From positions 1 to 5,562 of the forward strand of contig VGPQ01000110.1 of NCBI GenBank assembly GCA_016882555.1: DNA of 5,562 bases. Reading direction: 5' to 3'. Origin of the DNA: Cyanobacteria bacterium M_surface_7_m2_040. Its GTDB lineage: Bacteria; Cyanobacteriota; Cyanobacteriia; PCC-6307; Cyanobiaceae. The notes beneath the pieces were generated by a model. It searched no databases. It was not told the origin of the DNA and was given only the letters and a program-made list of their open reading frames with translations. Positions 1 through 5,562 of this stretch are shown piece after piece. The first letter of the stretch is position 1. Each line of letters opens with the position of its first letter. A program made the position numbers and the translations under genes.

Positions 1-9
1 CCCTTACCC

Positions 10-22
10 ACCGGATACCGGT
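10..22. repeat. Short perfect dyad in the apcA leader
   Basis: ACCGG-ATA-CCGGT is a perfect inverted repeat of 5-bp arms around a 3-base centre, 37 bases before the apcA start. It could be a small mRNA hairpin in the 5' leader or apcE-apcA spacer, or an operator-like site. There is no T-run after it, so it is not an intrinsic terminator. The arms are short enough to arise by chance in GC-rich DNA. Confidence 0.35.
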
Positions 23-46
23 CTCCGAAAGGCGACCGCTTGTTTC

Positions 47-50
47 GAGG
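47..50 (+). promoter_or_regulatory. Ribosome binding site of apcA
   Basis: GAGG lies 9 bases before the ATG at 60 and matches the anti-Shine-Dalgarno core. It supports the start used for apcA. This matters because the apcA frame stays open upstream to the window edge. Confidence 0.6.
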
Positions 51-59
51 CAGAACTGC

Positions 60-545
60 ATGAGCATCGTCTCCAACTCGATCATCAACGCGGACGCCGA
101 AGCCCGCTACCTCAGCCCTGGCGAACTCGACCAGATCAAAGCCTTCGTTGCCGCTGGTCAGCGCCGCGTGCGCGTGGCCCAGGTGCTGAGCGAAAGCCGC
201 GAACGCATCGTCAAGACCGCAGGCGGCGCCCTGTTCCAGAAGCGTCCCGACGTGATTTCTCCCGGCGGCAGCGCCTACGGCGAGGAAATGACCGCGTCCT
301 GCCTGCGCGACATGGACTACTACCTGCGCCTGGTGACCTACGGCCTGGTGGCTGGTGATGTGACCCCGATTGAGGAGATCGGCATCATCGGCGCCAAAGA
401 GATGTACCGCTCCCTGGGCGTGCCTCTCGATGCCATGGCCGAATCGGTTCGCGAAATGAAGAACGTGGCCATGGGCCTGCTCACCGGCTCCGATGCCGAA
501 GAAGCCGGTTTCTACTTCGACTACGTCGTCGGCGCCCTCTCCTGA
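60..545 (+). CDS. apcA: Allophycocyanin alpha subunit
   Basis: Alpha subunit of allophycocyanin, the phycobiliprotein of the phycobilisome core. It pairs with ApcB, forms (alpha-beta)3 trimers and passes excitation energy from the rods towards the terminal emitters and photosystems. The 161 residues equal the family length and the N-terminus [19 protein letters not shown] is typical. The chromophore site is Cys81 in [13 protein letters not shown], where lyase-attached phycocyanobilin is expected; the following Arg/Asp/Tyr residues normally contact the bilin. The protein is a globin-like helical fold with no signal peptide, and works on the cytoplasmic face of the thylakoid membrane. It lies first in apcA-apcB-apcC, 47 bp before apcB. 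The usual upstream partner apcE would be outside the window. The start is fixed by a GAGG site and by the conserved N-terminus. Position 71 is Ser, not the Asn methylated in beta subunits, which supports the alpha assignment. Confidence 0.98.
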   Translation: MSIVSNSIINADAEARYLSPGELDQIKAFVAAGQRRVRVAQVLSESRERIVKTAGGALFQKRPDVISPGGSAYGEEMTASCLRDMDYYLRLVTYGLVAGDVTPIEEIGIIGAKEMYRSLGVPLDAMAESVREMKNVAMGLLTGSDAEEAGFYFDYVVGALS

Positions 546-592
546 GGCTGCTCGTCACGCTGATTCCCAACCACGTCTAACCAGCAGAACTC

Positions 593-1081
593 ATGCAAGA
601 CTCCATCACCAACGTCATCAATCAGGCCGACGTTCAAGGCCTGTACCTCGACGATTCCGCCATGGGCCGCCTGGAGCAGTATTTCGCCAGCGGCGAACTG
701 CGCGTTCGCGCCGCTGCCACGATCAGCGCCAATGCTTCGGCAATCATCAAGGATGCGGTGGCCAAGTCATTGCTGTACTCGGACATCACCCGTCCGGGCG
801 GCAACATGTACACCACCCGTCGCTATGCCGCCTGCATTCGCGACCTGGACTACTACCTGCGCTACGCGACCTACGCGATGCTCGCCGGTGACACCTCGAT
901 TCTCGATGAGCGCGTGCTGAACGGCCTCAAGGAGACCTACAACTCCCTGGGTGTGCCCATCGGCGCCACCGTGCAGTCGATTCAGGCCATGAAAGAGGTG
1001 ACCGCCTCGCTGGTGGGCCCTGATGCCGGCCGCGAAATGGCTGTCTATTTCGACTACATCTGCTCCGGCCTGGGCAACTGA
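593..1081 (+). CDS. apcB: Allophycocyanin beta subunit
   Basis: Beta subunit of allophycocyanin, partner of ApcA in the phycobilisome core. Its 162 residues match the family. It begins [20 protein letters not shown], as ApcB proteins do. Cys81 in [12 protein letters not shown] is the phycocyanobilin attachment site. Asn71 in RPGGNMYTT is the residue that CpcM normally converts to gamma-N-methylasparagine in beta-type phycobiliproteins, so this is ApcB rather than a second alpha copy. It is homologous to ApcA throughout, most visibly around the RVR motif near residue 37 and the bilin-binding helix. It lies 47 bp after apcA and 30 bp before apcC, surely cotranscribed. No strong Shine-Dalgarno is visible; the bases just before the ATG (CAGAACTC) resemble those before apcA. 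Confidence 0.98.
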   Translation: MQDSITNVINQADVQGLYLDDSAMGRLEQYFASGELRVRAAATISANASAIIKDAVAKSLLYSDITRPGGNMYTTRRYAACIRDLDYYLRYATYAMLAGDTSILDERVLNGLKETYNSLGVPIGATVQSIQAMKEVTASLVGPDAGREMAVYFDYICSGLGN

Positions 1082-1100
1082 TCGCCGCACATTCCGTTCT

Positions 1101-1105
1101 GAGGA
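1101..1105 (+). promoter_or_regulatory. Ribosome binding site of apcC
   Basis: GAGGA sits 6 bases before the apcC ATG at 1112 and is the clearest Shine-Dalgarno in the apc cluster. It fits independent, efficient initiation of this small linker gene. Confidence 0.6.
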
Positions 1106-1111
1106 TCAGCC

Positions 1112-1312
1112 ATGCGGCTCTTCAAGATCACAGCCTGCATTCCCTGCCCGGACAAGGCGCGCAGCCAGCGTGAGCTTCAGAACACCTACTTCACCAAGTG
1201 GGTGCCCTACGAAAGCTGGTTTGCTGAGCAACAGCGAATCATGAAGCAGGGTGGAAAGATTCTCAAGGTGGAACTGGCCACCGGTCGTCGTCAGCAAAAC
1301 TGCGGAAACTGA
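1112..1312 (+). CDS. apcC: Phycobilisome small core linker (Lc 7.8)
   Basis: Small core linker polypeptide that sits inside allophycocyanin trimers and stabilises the ends of the core cylinders. The 66 residues fit the roughly 7.8-kDa family. Conserved landmarks are the start MRLFKITACIP, the central RELQNTYFTKWVPY, the EQQRI helix (about residues 40-44) and GGKILKVELATG near the C-terminus; this is the CpcD/ApcC-like linker fold. The chain is basic, as expected for a phycobilisome linker. It has Cys9 and Cys12 as a CxxC spacing and a third Cys near the end (QNCGN). The second N-terminal Cys is Ser in the ApcC sequences I remember from freshwater strains, which I could not check by alignment. 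It is last in apcABC and is followed within 30 bases by a terminator hairpin. Confidence 0.96.
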   Translation: MRLFKITACIPCPDKARSQRELQNTYFTKWVPYESWFAEQQRIMKQGGKILKVELATGRRQQNCGN

Positions 1313-1340
1313 CTGTCTTCCCCCCTAACTGCTTTCCAGC

Positions 1341-1364
1341 AACCCGGCTCTGCCGGGTTTTTTT
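1341..1364 (+). terminator. Intrinsic terminator after apcABC
   Basis: AACCCGGC, a TCT loop and GCCGGGTT form a perfect 8-bp stem (1341-1348 with 1352-1359), followed by a T-run through 1364. This is a classical rho-independent terminator 28 bases after the apcC stop. It separates the very highly expressed antenna genes from the membrane-protein operon that begins 39 bases further on. Confidence 0.93.
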
Positions 1365-1403
1365 GTGTGCTCCCACTCGACAAGCAGGCCTGCATGGCCC
1401 TGA
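1365..1403 (+). other. Short spacer between the apc terminator and ftsW
   Basis: Only 39 bases separate the terminator T-run from the chosen ftsW start. It contains a 10-bp perfect palindrome, GCAGGCCTGC at 1384-1393. I see no convincing -35/-10 pair and no clear Shine-Dalgarno. Either the ftsW promoter lies inside apcC or the terminator region, or ftsW depends partly on read-through, or the true ftsW start is further downstream. Confidence 0.4.
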
Positions 1404-2666
1404 ATGGAACCTCCCCAACGCGCCTCCGTGACAGGCCTCAGCCAGCAGGTTGCCCCACACCGCCGCGGCCGTGACACCACGACCGCCAAAGCTGCGGGAT
1501 TGCCCCTGCCCCTGCCCTGGCCGCTGTGGCCTGCCGAAGCACGGCTATTGCTGGCGATGGTGGGGTTGTGGAGTCTGGTTGGCCTGCTGGTGCTCACCTC
1601 GGCCAGCTGGTGGGTGGCCGAGCGTGAGATGGGCGATGCCGCCTACTACCTGAAACGCCAGCTGATCTGGATGGTGGCCAGCTGGGCCCTGCTCTGGCTG
1701 GGCATCCGCACCAGCCTGCGCCGCTGGTTGCAACTGGCTCCACCCGCATTGCTGCTGGGCTGTGTGCTGGTGGCCGCAACCCTGGTGATGGGCAGCACGG
1801 TCAATGGCGCCAGCCGCTGGCTGGTGCTGGGACCCATCCAGCTGCAACCCTCCGAGCTGATCAAACCGTTTGTGGTGCTCCAGGGGGCGGCGCTGTTTGC
1901 GCAATGGAAACGCAGCGGCCTGGATCAGATGCTGCTATGGCTGGGGGTGTTCGGGGTCCTGATCCTGCTGATCCTCAAACAACCCAACCTGAGCACCGCT
2001 GCCCTGACCGGGATGTTGCTGTGGTTAATGGCCCTCGCCAGTGGGATTTCGCTGCCGCTGCTGCTGGGCACCGCCACGGCCGGGGGCCTGGTGGGTGTGG
2101 CGAGCATCCTCAGCAACGAGTACCAGCGCCTGCGGGTGGTCTCGTTCCTGAACCCCTGGAAGGATGCCCAGGGGGATGGCTACCAGTTGGTGCAGAGTCT
2201 GCTGGCCATCGGCTCCGGGGGGCTGCTGGGCGAAGGATTCGGGCTCTCGACCCAGAAGCTGCAATACCTGCCGATTCAATCGACCGACTTCATCTTTGCC
2301 GTGTTTGCCGAGGAATTCGGCTACGTGGGATCGGTGGTGCTGCTGCTGTTTCTGCTGCTGTTCGGGTTCGTGGGACTGCGGGTGTCGCTGAGCTGCCGCA
2401 GCAACCAGCAGCGATTGGTGGCCATTGGCTGCACGACCCTGCTGGTGGGTCAATCCATCCTCAACATCGCCGTGGCCAGCGGTGCCATGCCGACCACCGG
2501 CCTGCCCTTGCCGCTGATCAGCTACGGCGGCAACTCACTGATGGCCAGCCTGCTGGTGGCGGGCCTGCTGATCCGCTGCAGCCTGGAATCGACGGGCCTC
2601 ACCGGGGGCCGGCGGCGCAGCGCCAGGGTCAACGGCACGGGCGATAAGCTGCAAGCCAAGATCTAA
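1404..2666 (+). CDS. ftsW: SEDS-family peptidoglycan polymerase FtsW
   Basis: Multi-pass membrane protein of the SEDS family (FtsW/RodA/SpoVE), which polymerises lipid II into glycan strands with a class B PBP at the division septum. The protein has 420 residues: a polar, Pro-rich N-terminal tail to about 45, then about ten hydrophobic segments to about 392, then a basic tail. Family motifs are NGASRWL (134-140), QPSELIK (148-154), KQPNLST (192-198), YQRLRVVSFLNPW (240-252), STDFIFAVFAEEFG (293-306) and PLPLISYGGNS (368-378). Asp295 in the TDF motif corresponds to the SEDS catalytic Asp. I prefer FtsW to RodA from overall motif flavour and context, but the two are close; a separate rodA would be expected elsewhere in the genome. 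The ATG at 1404 has no clear ribosome site, and GTG codon 9 is an alternative start, so the N-terminus is uncertain. The gene ends 16 bp before ccdA. Confidence 0.92.
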   Translation: MEPPQRASVTGLSQQVAPHRRGRDTTTAKAAGLPLPLPWPLWPAEARLLLAMVGLWSLVGLLVLTSASWWVAEREMGDAAYYLKRQLIWMVASWALLWLGIRTSLRRWLQLAPPALLLGCVLVAATLVMGSTVNGASRWLVLGPIQLQPSELIKPFVVLQGAALFAQWKRSGLDQMLLWLGVFGVLILLILKQPNLSTAALTGMLLWLMALASGISLPLLLGTATAGGLVGVASILSNEYQRLRVVSFLNPWKDAQGDGYQLVQSLLAIGSGGLLGEGFGLSTQKLQYLPIQSTDFIFAVFAEEFGYVGSVVLLLFLLLFGFVGLRVSLSCRSNQQRLVAIGCTTLLVGQSILNIAVASGAMPTTGLPLPLISYGGNSLMASLLVAGLLIRCSLESTGLTGGRRRSARVNGTGDKLQAKI

Positions 2667-2682
2667 TGGTCCAGACACACCG

Positions 2683-3402
2683 ATGTGGAGCCCCGGGCCC
2701 CTACTGGCTGACTGGGCCCGCACCGCCGAAGACCTGATCCAGCACTCCCTGGCTGCCCCAGGCCCGCTGACGCTGGTGTTGGTGTTTGCTGCCGGCCTGT
2801 TGACCAGTCTGGGCCCCTGTTCGCTGTCGCTGCTGCCGGTGACCCTGGCCTACCTCGCCGGCTTCAAGGGCGAGCAGGCTCCCTGGCAGCGCAGCGTGAG
2901 CTTTGTGCTCGGCGTGGTGCTGGCCCTGGTGGGGCTGGGCCTGAGCAGCTCGCTGCTGGGGCGCATCTATGGCCAGGTGCCTGGGCTGGTGCCCGTGCTG
3001 GTGGCCCTGCTGGCCGTGGTCATGGGCCTGAGTCTGCTCGGGGTGATCCGCCTGCGGCTGCCGGCAGGCCCCGATCCTGAGAGCTGGCGCCAACGCGTGC
3101 CGGCGCCGCTGGCACCGATCGCCGCGGGCCTGGCCTTCGGCCTGGCCGCCACCCCCTGCACCACCCCGGTGCTGGCGGTGTTGCTGGGCTGGATGGCGCA
3201 GGCGGGCCAACCCCTGGTGGGCGCCCTGTTGCTGGGCTGCTTCGGGGCCGGCCAGGTGATACCGCTGCTGCTGGCCGGCACCGCGGCGGCGAGCCTGCCG
3301 CGCCTGCTCAGCCTGCGGGCTGCTGGCCAATGGGTGCCGCCGATCAGTGGCGTGTTGCTGCTGCTCAGCGGTGGGCTCACGCTGGCGGCGTACTGGCCAT
3401 GA
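2683..3402 (+). CDS. ccdA: Cytochrome c biogenesis thiol-disulfide transporter CcdA
   Basis: Membrane protein of the DsbD-transmembrane-domain/CcdA family. It carries reducing equivalents from cytoplasmic thioredoxin across the thylakoid or plasma membrane to keep apocytochrome c CXXCH cysteines reduced for haem attachment (System II, with Ccs1 and CcsA). The 239 residues fit the family. About six hydrophobic segments run from about residue 28 to the C-terminus. The two redox cysteines are Cys46 in [11 protein letters not shown] and Cys159 in [11 protein letters not shown], each in the expected Pro-Cys or Gly-Pro-Cys setting. The two halves, each with one such Cys motif, reflect the internal pseudo-repeat of CcdA. 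It follows ftsW after 16 bp, and its TGA overlaps the ccs1 ATG (ATGA at 3399-3402), implying translational coupling. No clear Shine-Dalgarno precedes the ATG. Confidence 0.94.
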   Translation: MWSPGPLLADWARTAEDLIQHSLAAPGPLTLVLVFAAGLLTSLGPCSLSLLPVTLAYLAGFKGEQAPWQRSVSFVLGVVLALVGLGLSSSLLGRIYGQVPGLVPVLVALLAVVMGLSLLGVIRLRLPAGPDPESWRQRVPAPLAPIAAGLAFGLAATPCTTPVLAVLLGWMAQAGQPLVGALLLGCFGAGQVIPLLLAGTAAASLPRLLSLRAAGQWVPPISGVLLLLSGGLTLAAYWP

Positions 3403-4781
3403 GTGACTCAGCCCAGCTCCCACCCAGACGCCTGCTGCTGCGCCTGGTCGCCCTGCTGGCCGACCTGCGCCTGGCGATTGTGCTGCTGGCGGTGATCGCC
3501 ATCGCCAGCGGCATCGGCACCGCCATTCCCCAGCAGGAGCCCAACGGGTTCTACCTGGAGCGCTACGGCCAGAACCCCTGGCTGGGCTGGCTCGATGGCC
3601 GCGCCGTGCTGCGGCTGCAGCTGGATCACGTGTATTCGAGCAGCTGGTTTCTGGCCCTGCTGGCCGCACTGGCCATTGCCCTGCTGCTGTGCAGCTGGCG
3701 GCGGCAGTGGCCCGCCCTGCAGGCCGCCCTGCGCTGGGGCGACTACCGGCAGCCGCGCCAGTTGAGCAAGTTGGCCGTGGCCGAAACGCTGTGTGCACCG
3801 CTGCCAGAGAGCAGCCTTGATGCCCTGGAGCAGCGCCTGCGGCAGCAGGGCTGGCAGCTCAGGCGTCAACCGCAGCGCCTGGCGGCACGCCGGGGATTGA
3901 TCGGGCGCGTGGGCCCACTACTGGTGCATGCCGGCATGGTGCTGCTGATGCTGGGCGCGGCCTGGGGCAGCCTCGGCGGGCAGCGGGTGGAGCAGTTTCT
4001 GGCTCCCGGACGCAGCCTGGAGCTGCTCGATCGCAACGGCCGCAACCAGCTCACCCTCGAGCTCAAAACCTTTGCCGTGCAGCGCGACCCGGCCGGCCGG
4101 CCCGAGCAGTTCAGGTCCCAGCTGCGCTTGATCAGCAGCCTGGCCACCCCACCTGTGCCGGCTGTGAGCGGGGCCGACAACGACCCCGAGCCGCCGCAGC
4201 AGGAGGCGCCCAAGAGCCAGGTGCGTGAGGCAGAGATCAGCGTCAACCATCCGCTGCGCTACCGCGGCATGACCCTGTACCAGGCCGACTGGGCCCTGGC
4301 CGCGATCGACATCCAGCTCGGTCGCAGCCCCGTGTTGCAGCTTCCACTGCAAAGCTTCCCGCAGCTGGGCGAACAGATCTGGGGGCTGCTGCTGCCAACC
4401 AAACCCGATGGCAGCAACCCGGTGCTGCTGATCCTCAGCAATGAAGCCGGGCCCGTGGAGGTGTTTGGCAGCGAGGGGAGATCCCTGGGGCAGATCAGCG
4501 TTGGCGGTGATCCCCTCGACGTGGATGGTCTACCCATCCGCGTGAGCGCGGTGCTGCCGGCCAGCGGGATTCTGCTCAAACGCGATCCTGGCGTGCCGCT
4601 GGTCTACGGCGGCTTCGCCCTGGTCCTGCTGGGCGGGGGCTTCAGCCTGGTGGCCACCCGCCAGCTGTGGGCCATCAGCGAAGGCTCCGGCGAGCAGGGC
4701 CGGCTGCACGTGGCGGGGCTGTGCAACCGCAATCTGACCGCCTTTGCCTCAGAACTGCCGCTGCTGCTGGCCGAGCTCTAA
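3399..4781 (+). CDS. ccs1: Cytochrome c synthase subunit Ccs1/CcsB (ResB family)
   Basis: ResB/Ccs1 protein, which with CcsA forms the System II haem-transport and cytochrome c synthase complex. It has 460 residues from the ATG that overlaps the ccdA stop. An in-frame ATG at 3330 would add 23 residues wholly inside ccdA and out of line with the family, so I reject it. Features: hydrophobic segments at about 20-41, 83-98 and 172-192, then a large lumenal domain (about 193-395), then a last transmembrane segment at about 400-420 and a cytoplasmic tail with [10 protein letters not shown]. The lumenal motif [18 protein letters not shown] (281-298) is the ResB hallmark; His284 within it is the probable essential His, and His177 in VHAGM lies at a membrane border. 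Residues about 248-273 are a Pro/Glu/Asp-rich insert that looks disordered. The gene ends in TAA overlapping the queF stop on the other strand by 4 bp. Confidence 0.95.
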   Translation: MSDSAQLPPRRLLLRLVALLADLRLAIVLLAVIAIASGIGTAIPQQEPNGFYLERYGQNPWLGWLDGRAVLRLQLDHVYSSSWFLALLAALAIALLLCSWRRQWPALQAALRWGDYRQPRQLSKLAVAETLCAPLPESSLDALEQRLRQQGWQLRRQPQRLAARRGLIGRVGPLLVHAGMVLLMLGAAWGSLGGQRVEQFLAPGRSLELLDRNGRNQLTLELKTFAVQRDPAGRPEQFRSQLRLISSLATPPVPAVSGADNDPEPPQQEAPKSQVREAEISVNHPLRYRGMTLYQADWALAAIDIQLGRSPVLQLPLQSFPQLGEQIWGLLLPTKPDGSNPVLLILSNEAGPVEVFGSEGRSLGQISVGGDPLDVDGLPIRVSAVLPASGILLKRDPGVPLVYGGFALVLLGGGFSLVATRQLWAISEGSGEQGRLHVAGLCNRNLTAFASELPLLLAEL

Positions 4782-5203
4782 CAAGGCAGGCGCTCGCCGT
4801 GGCTCACACGCACCACGGTGTGCACATTGCCGCGCGGGTGAAAATCGGCTTCCAGCTGCATCCACTGGGGCTCGCAGGCGGCCACCAGATCATCGAGGAT
4901 CCGGTTGGCCACCTCCTCATGAGAAATCGCGCGATCGCGGTAGCTGTTGATGTAAAGCTTGATGGCCTTGAGCTCCAGCACCCGCGGGCAGGGTTGATAA
5001 AGCAAGCGCAACACCGCAAAGTCGGGATAGCCCGAAAACGGACATTTGCAGGTGAACTCGGGCAATTCAATCGCGACCTCATAGGCGCGCCCCACCCGCG
5101 GGTTGTCAAAGCAGATGAGCTCGGCCTCGGCAATCGCGCGCTCGCCATACAGCGGCGTCCGGGTCTGGGGGGCGGGGGCAGGGCCGGGGGTGGCGTCGGT
5201 CAA
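4778..5203 (-). CDS. queF: NADPH-dependent preQ0 reductase QueF (type I)
   Basis: 7-cyano-7-deazaguanine reductase, a tunnelling-fold enzyme that reduces the nitrile of preQ0 to preQ1 with two NADPH in queuosine tRNA-modification synthesis; cytoplasmic. At 141 residues it is the short unimodular type. Catalytic Cys54 lies in [13 protein letters not shown] and Asp61 follows in PDF, giving the Cys/Asp pair. The QueF motif is ELKAIKLY (77-84). SHEE (94-97) supplies the His/Glu expected for substrate binding. The C-terminal FHPRGN is also typical. The only usable start is TTG at 5203-5201: the frame is closed upstream by TGA at 5248-5246, with no in-frame ATG or GTG between that stop and the conserved core. 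The first about 16 residues are a Pro/Ala/Thr-rich tail. The gene faces ccs1 head-on with a 4-bp overlap and is divergent from glnB. I see no preQ1 riboswitch in its leader. Confidence 0.95.
   Translation of the reverse strand: MTDATPGPAPAPQTRTPLYGERAIAEAELICFDNPRVGRAYEVAIELPEFTCKCPFSGYPDFAVLRLLYQPCPRVLELKAIKLYINSYRDRAISHEEVANRILDDLVAACEPQWMQLEADFHPRGNVHTVVRVSHGERLPC
4931..4938. repeat. HIP1 octamer GCGATCGC
   Basis: One copy of the highly iterated palindrome GCGATCGC, abundant in many cyanobacterial genomes, lies inside queF. A single copy in 5.5 kb of GC-rich DNA is close to chance, so it says little about whether this genome is HIP1-rich. Confidence 0.4.
5167..5190 (+). other. G-quadruplex-like tract at the 5' end of queF
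   Basis: Four G-runs of 6, 5, 3 and 5 bases are separated by loops of 1, 2 and 2 bases, fitting the G3+N1-7 quadruplex pattern. A fifth GGG lies at 5161-5163. The G-rich strand is the plus strand, which is the template for queF; the mRNA here is C-rich and encodes the Pro/Ala tail. The tract begins 13 bases after the TTG start. The pattern is seen directly; formation in the cell is inference. Confidence 0.55.
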
Positions 5204-5295
5204 TGGATCAGCAGGACGGCGGCATGAGGTGTCACCGGGCCGACGTCAGCAGCGGCAGCCTCAGACCACCATGGCAGGCGCAACCCGATGGTTGG

Positions 5296-5325
5296 ACTCT
5301 AAGGATCAACGGCAGGGCCCGCCAA
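5296..5325 (-). promoter_or_regulatory. Possible queF promoter
   Basis: Read on the minus strand, TTGGCG (5325-5320) and TAGAGT (5301-5296) resemble -35 and -10 boxes with an 18-base spacer, each matching 4 of 6 consensus bases. A start near 5289 would give a leader of about 86 bases before the TTG. The match is modest and could be chance. Confidence 0.25.
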
Positions 5326-5333
5326 GCCAAGCA

Positions 5334-5562
<229 letters not shown>

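Noticed and set aside
2320..2380. CTGCTG-rich stretches that look like a microsatellite, here and in ccdA and ccs1.
   Set aside because: They are runs of Leu codons in transmembrane helices under strong CTG preference, not a tandem repeat.
1904..2647. A 247-codon plus-strand open frame inside ftsW.
   Set aside because: It is a frame-shifted reading of ftsW, rich in Gly, Arg, Pro and Ala with no family motif.
2666..2737. A 23-codon frame whose ATG overlaps the ftsW TAA (TAATG).
   Set aside because: It is short, has no recognisable content, and runs out of frame into ccdA. The overlap is probably chance.
3330..3398. An upstream in-frame ATG that would extend Ccs1 by 23 residues.
   Set aside because: It lies wholly inside ccdA. 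The ATGA overlap at 3399-3402 gives a normal coupled start and a family-like N-terminus ([16 protein letters not shown]).
2701..3798. A 365-codon open frame on the minus strand opposite ccdA and ccs1.
   Set aside because: Its protein is dominated by Arg, Ala, Gln, Gly and His, which is typical antisense shadow of Leu/Ala-rich GC-biased genes, and it lies over two clear families.
4667..5227. A 186-codon plus-strand open frame across the end of ccs1 and all of queF.
   Set aside because: It is the antisense shadow of queF, whose catalytic and QueF motifs are intact on the minus strand.

Overview
The window comes from a cyanobacterium with a GC-rich genome, most likely a picocyanobacterium of the Cyanobium / high-GC Synechococcus (alpha-cyanobacterial) group. 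The evidence is a phycobilisome-core apcA-apcB-apcC cluster, a PII protein with the cyanobacterial Ser49, a System II (CcdA/Ccs1) cytochrome c maturation pair, a perfect NtcA-type box, and strong G/C preference at third codon positions. The lineage call is inferred from protein flavour and composition; no search was run.

Layout. (1) 60-1312: apcA, apcB and apcC encode the allophycocyanin alpha and beta subunits and the small core linker. The cluster is closed by a strong intrinsic terminator at 1341-1364. (2) 1404-4781: a compact same-strand block of ftsW (SEDS-family peptidoglycan polymerase), ccdA (thiol-disulfide transporter) and ccs1/ccsB (ResB-type cytochrome c synthase subunit). ftsW and ccdA are 16 bp apart, and the ccdA stop overlaps the ccs1 start as ATGA. 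(3) 4778-5203, minus strand: queF (preQ0 reductase, queuosine pathway), converging on ccs1 with a 4-bp stop-codon overlap and apparently starting at TTG. (4) 5204-5412: a 209-bp divergent control region with a perfect GTA-N8-TAC NtcA box and a weak -10 placed at the canonical distance. (5) 5413-5562: the first 50 codons of glnB (PII), cut by the window edge.

How the genes relate. ApcA, ApcB and ApcC build the phycobilisome core that passes energy to the photosystems. CcdA and Ccs1 act in sequence to deliver reductant to apocytochromes c and attach haem on the lumenal side of the thylakoid membrane, supporting photosynthetic and respiratory electron transport. FtsW shares their likely transcript but acts in septal wall synthesis. 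glnB reports carbon/nitrogen status and looks NtcA-controlled.

Novelty. All protein genes are recognisable families, and I see no undescribed multi-gene system. The points worth a second look are small: the glnB regulatory architecture, the G-quadruplex-like tract and TTG start of queF, the stop-codon overlap of ccs1 and queF, a proline/acid-rich insert in Ccs1, and a CxxC in ApcC.
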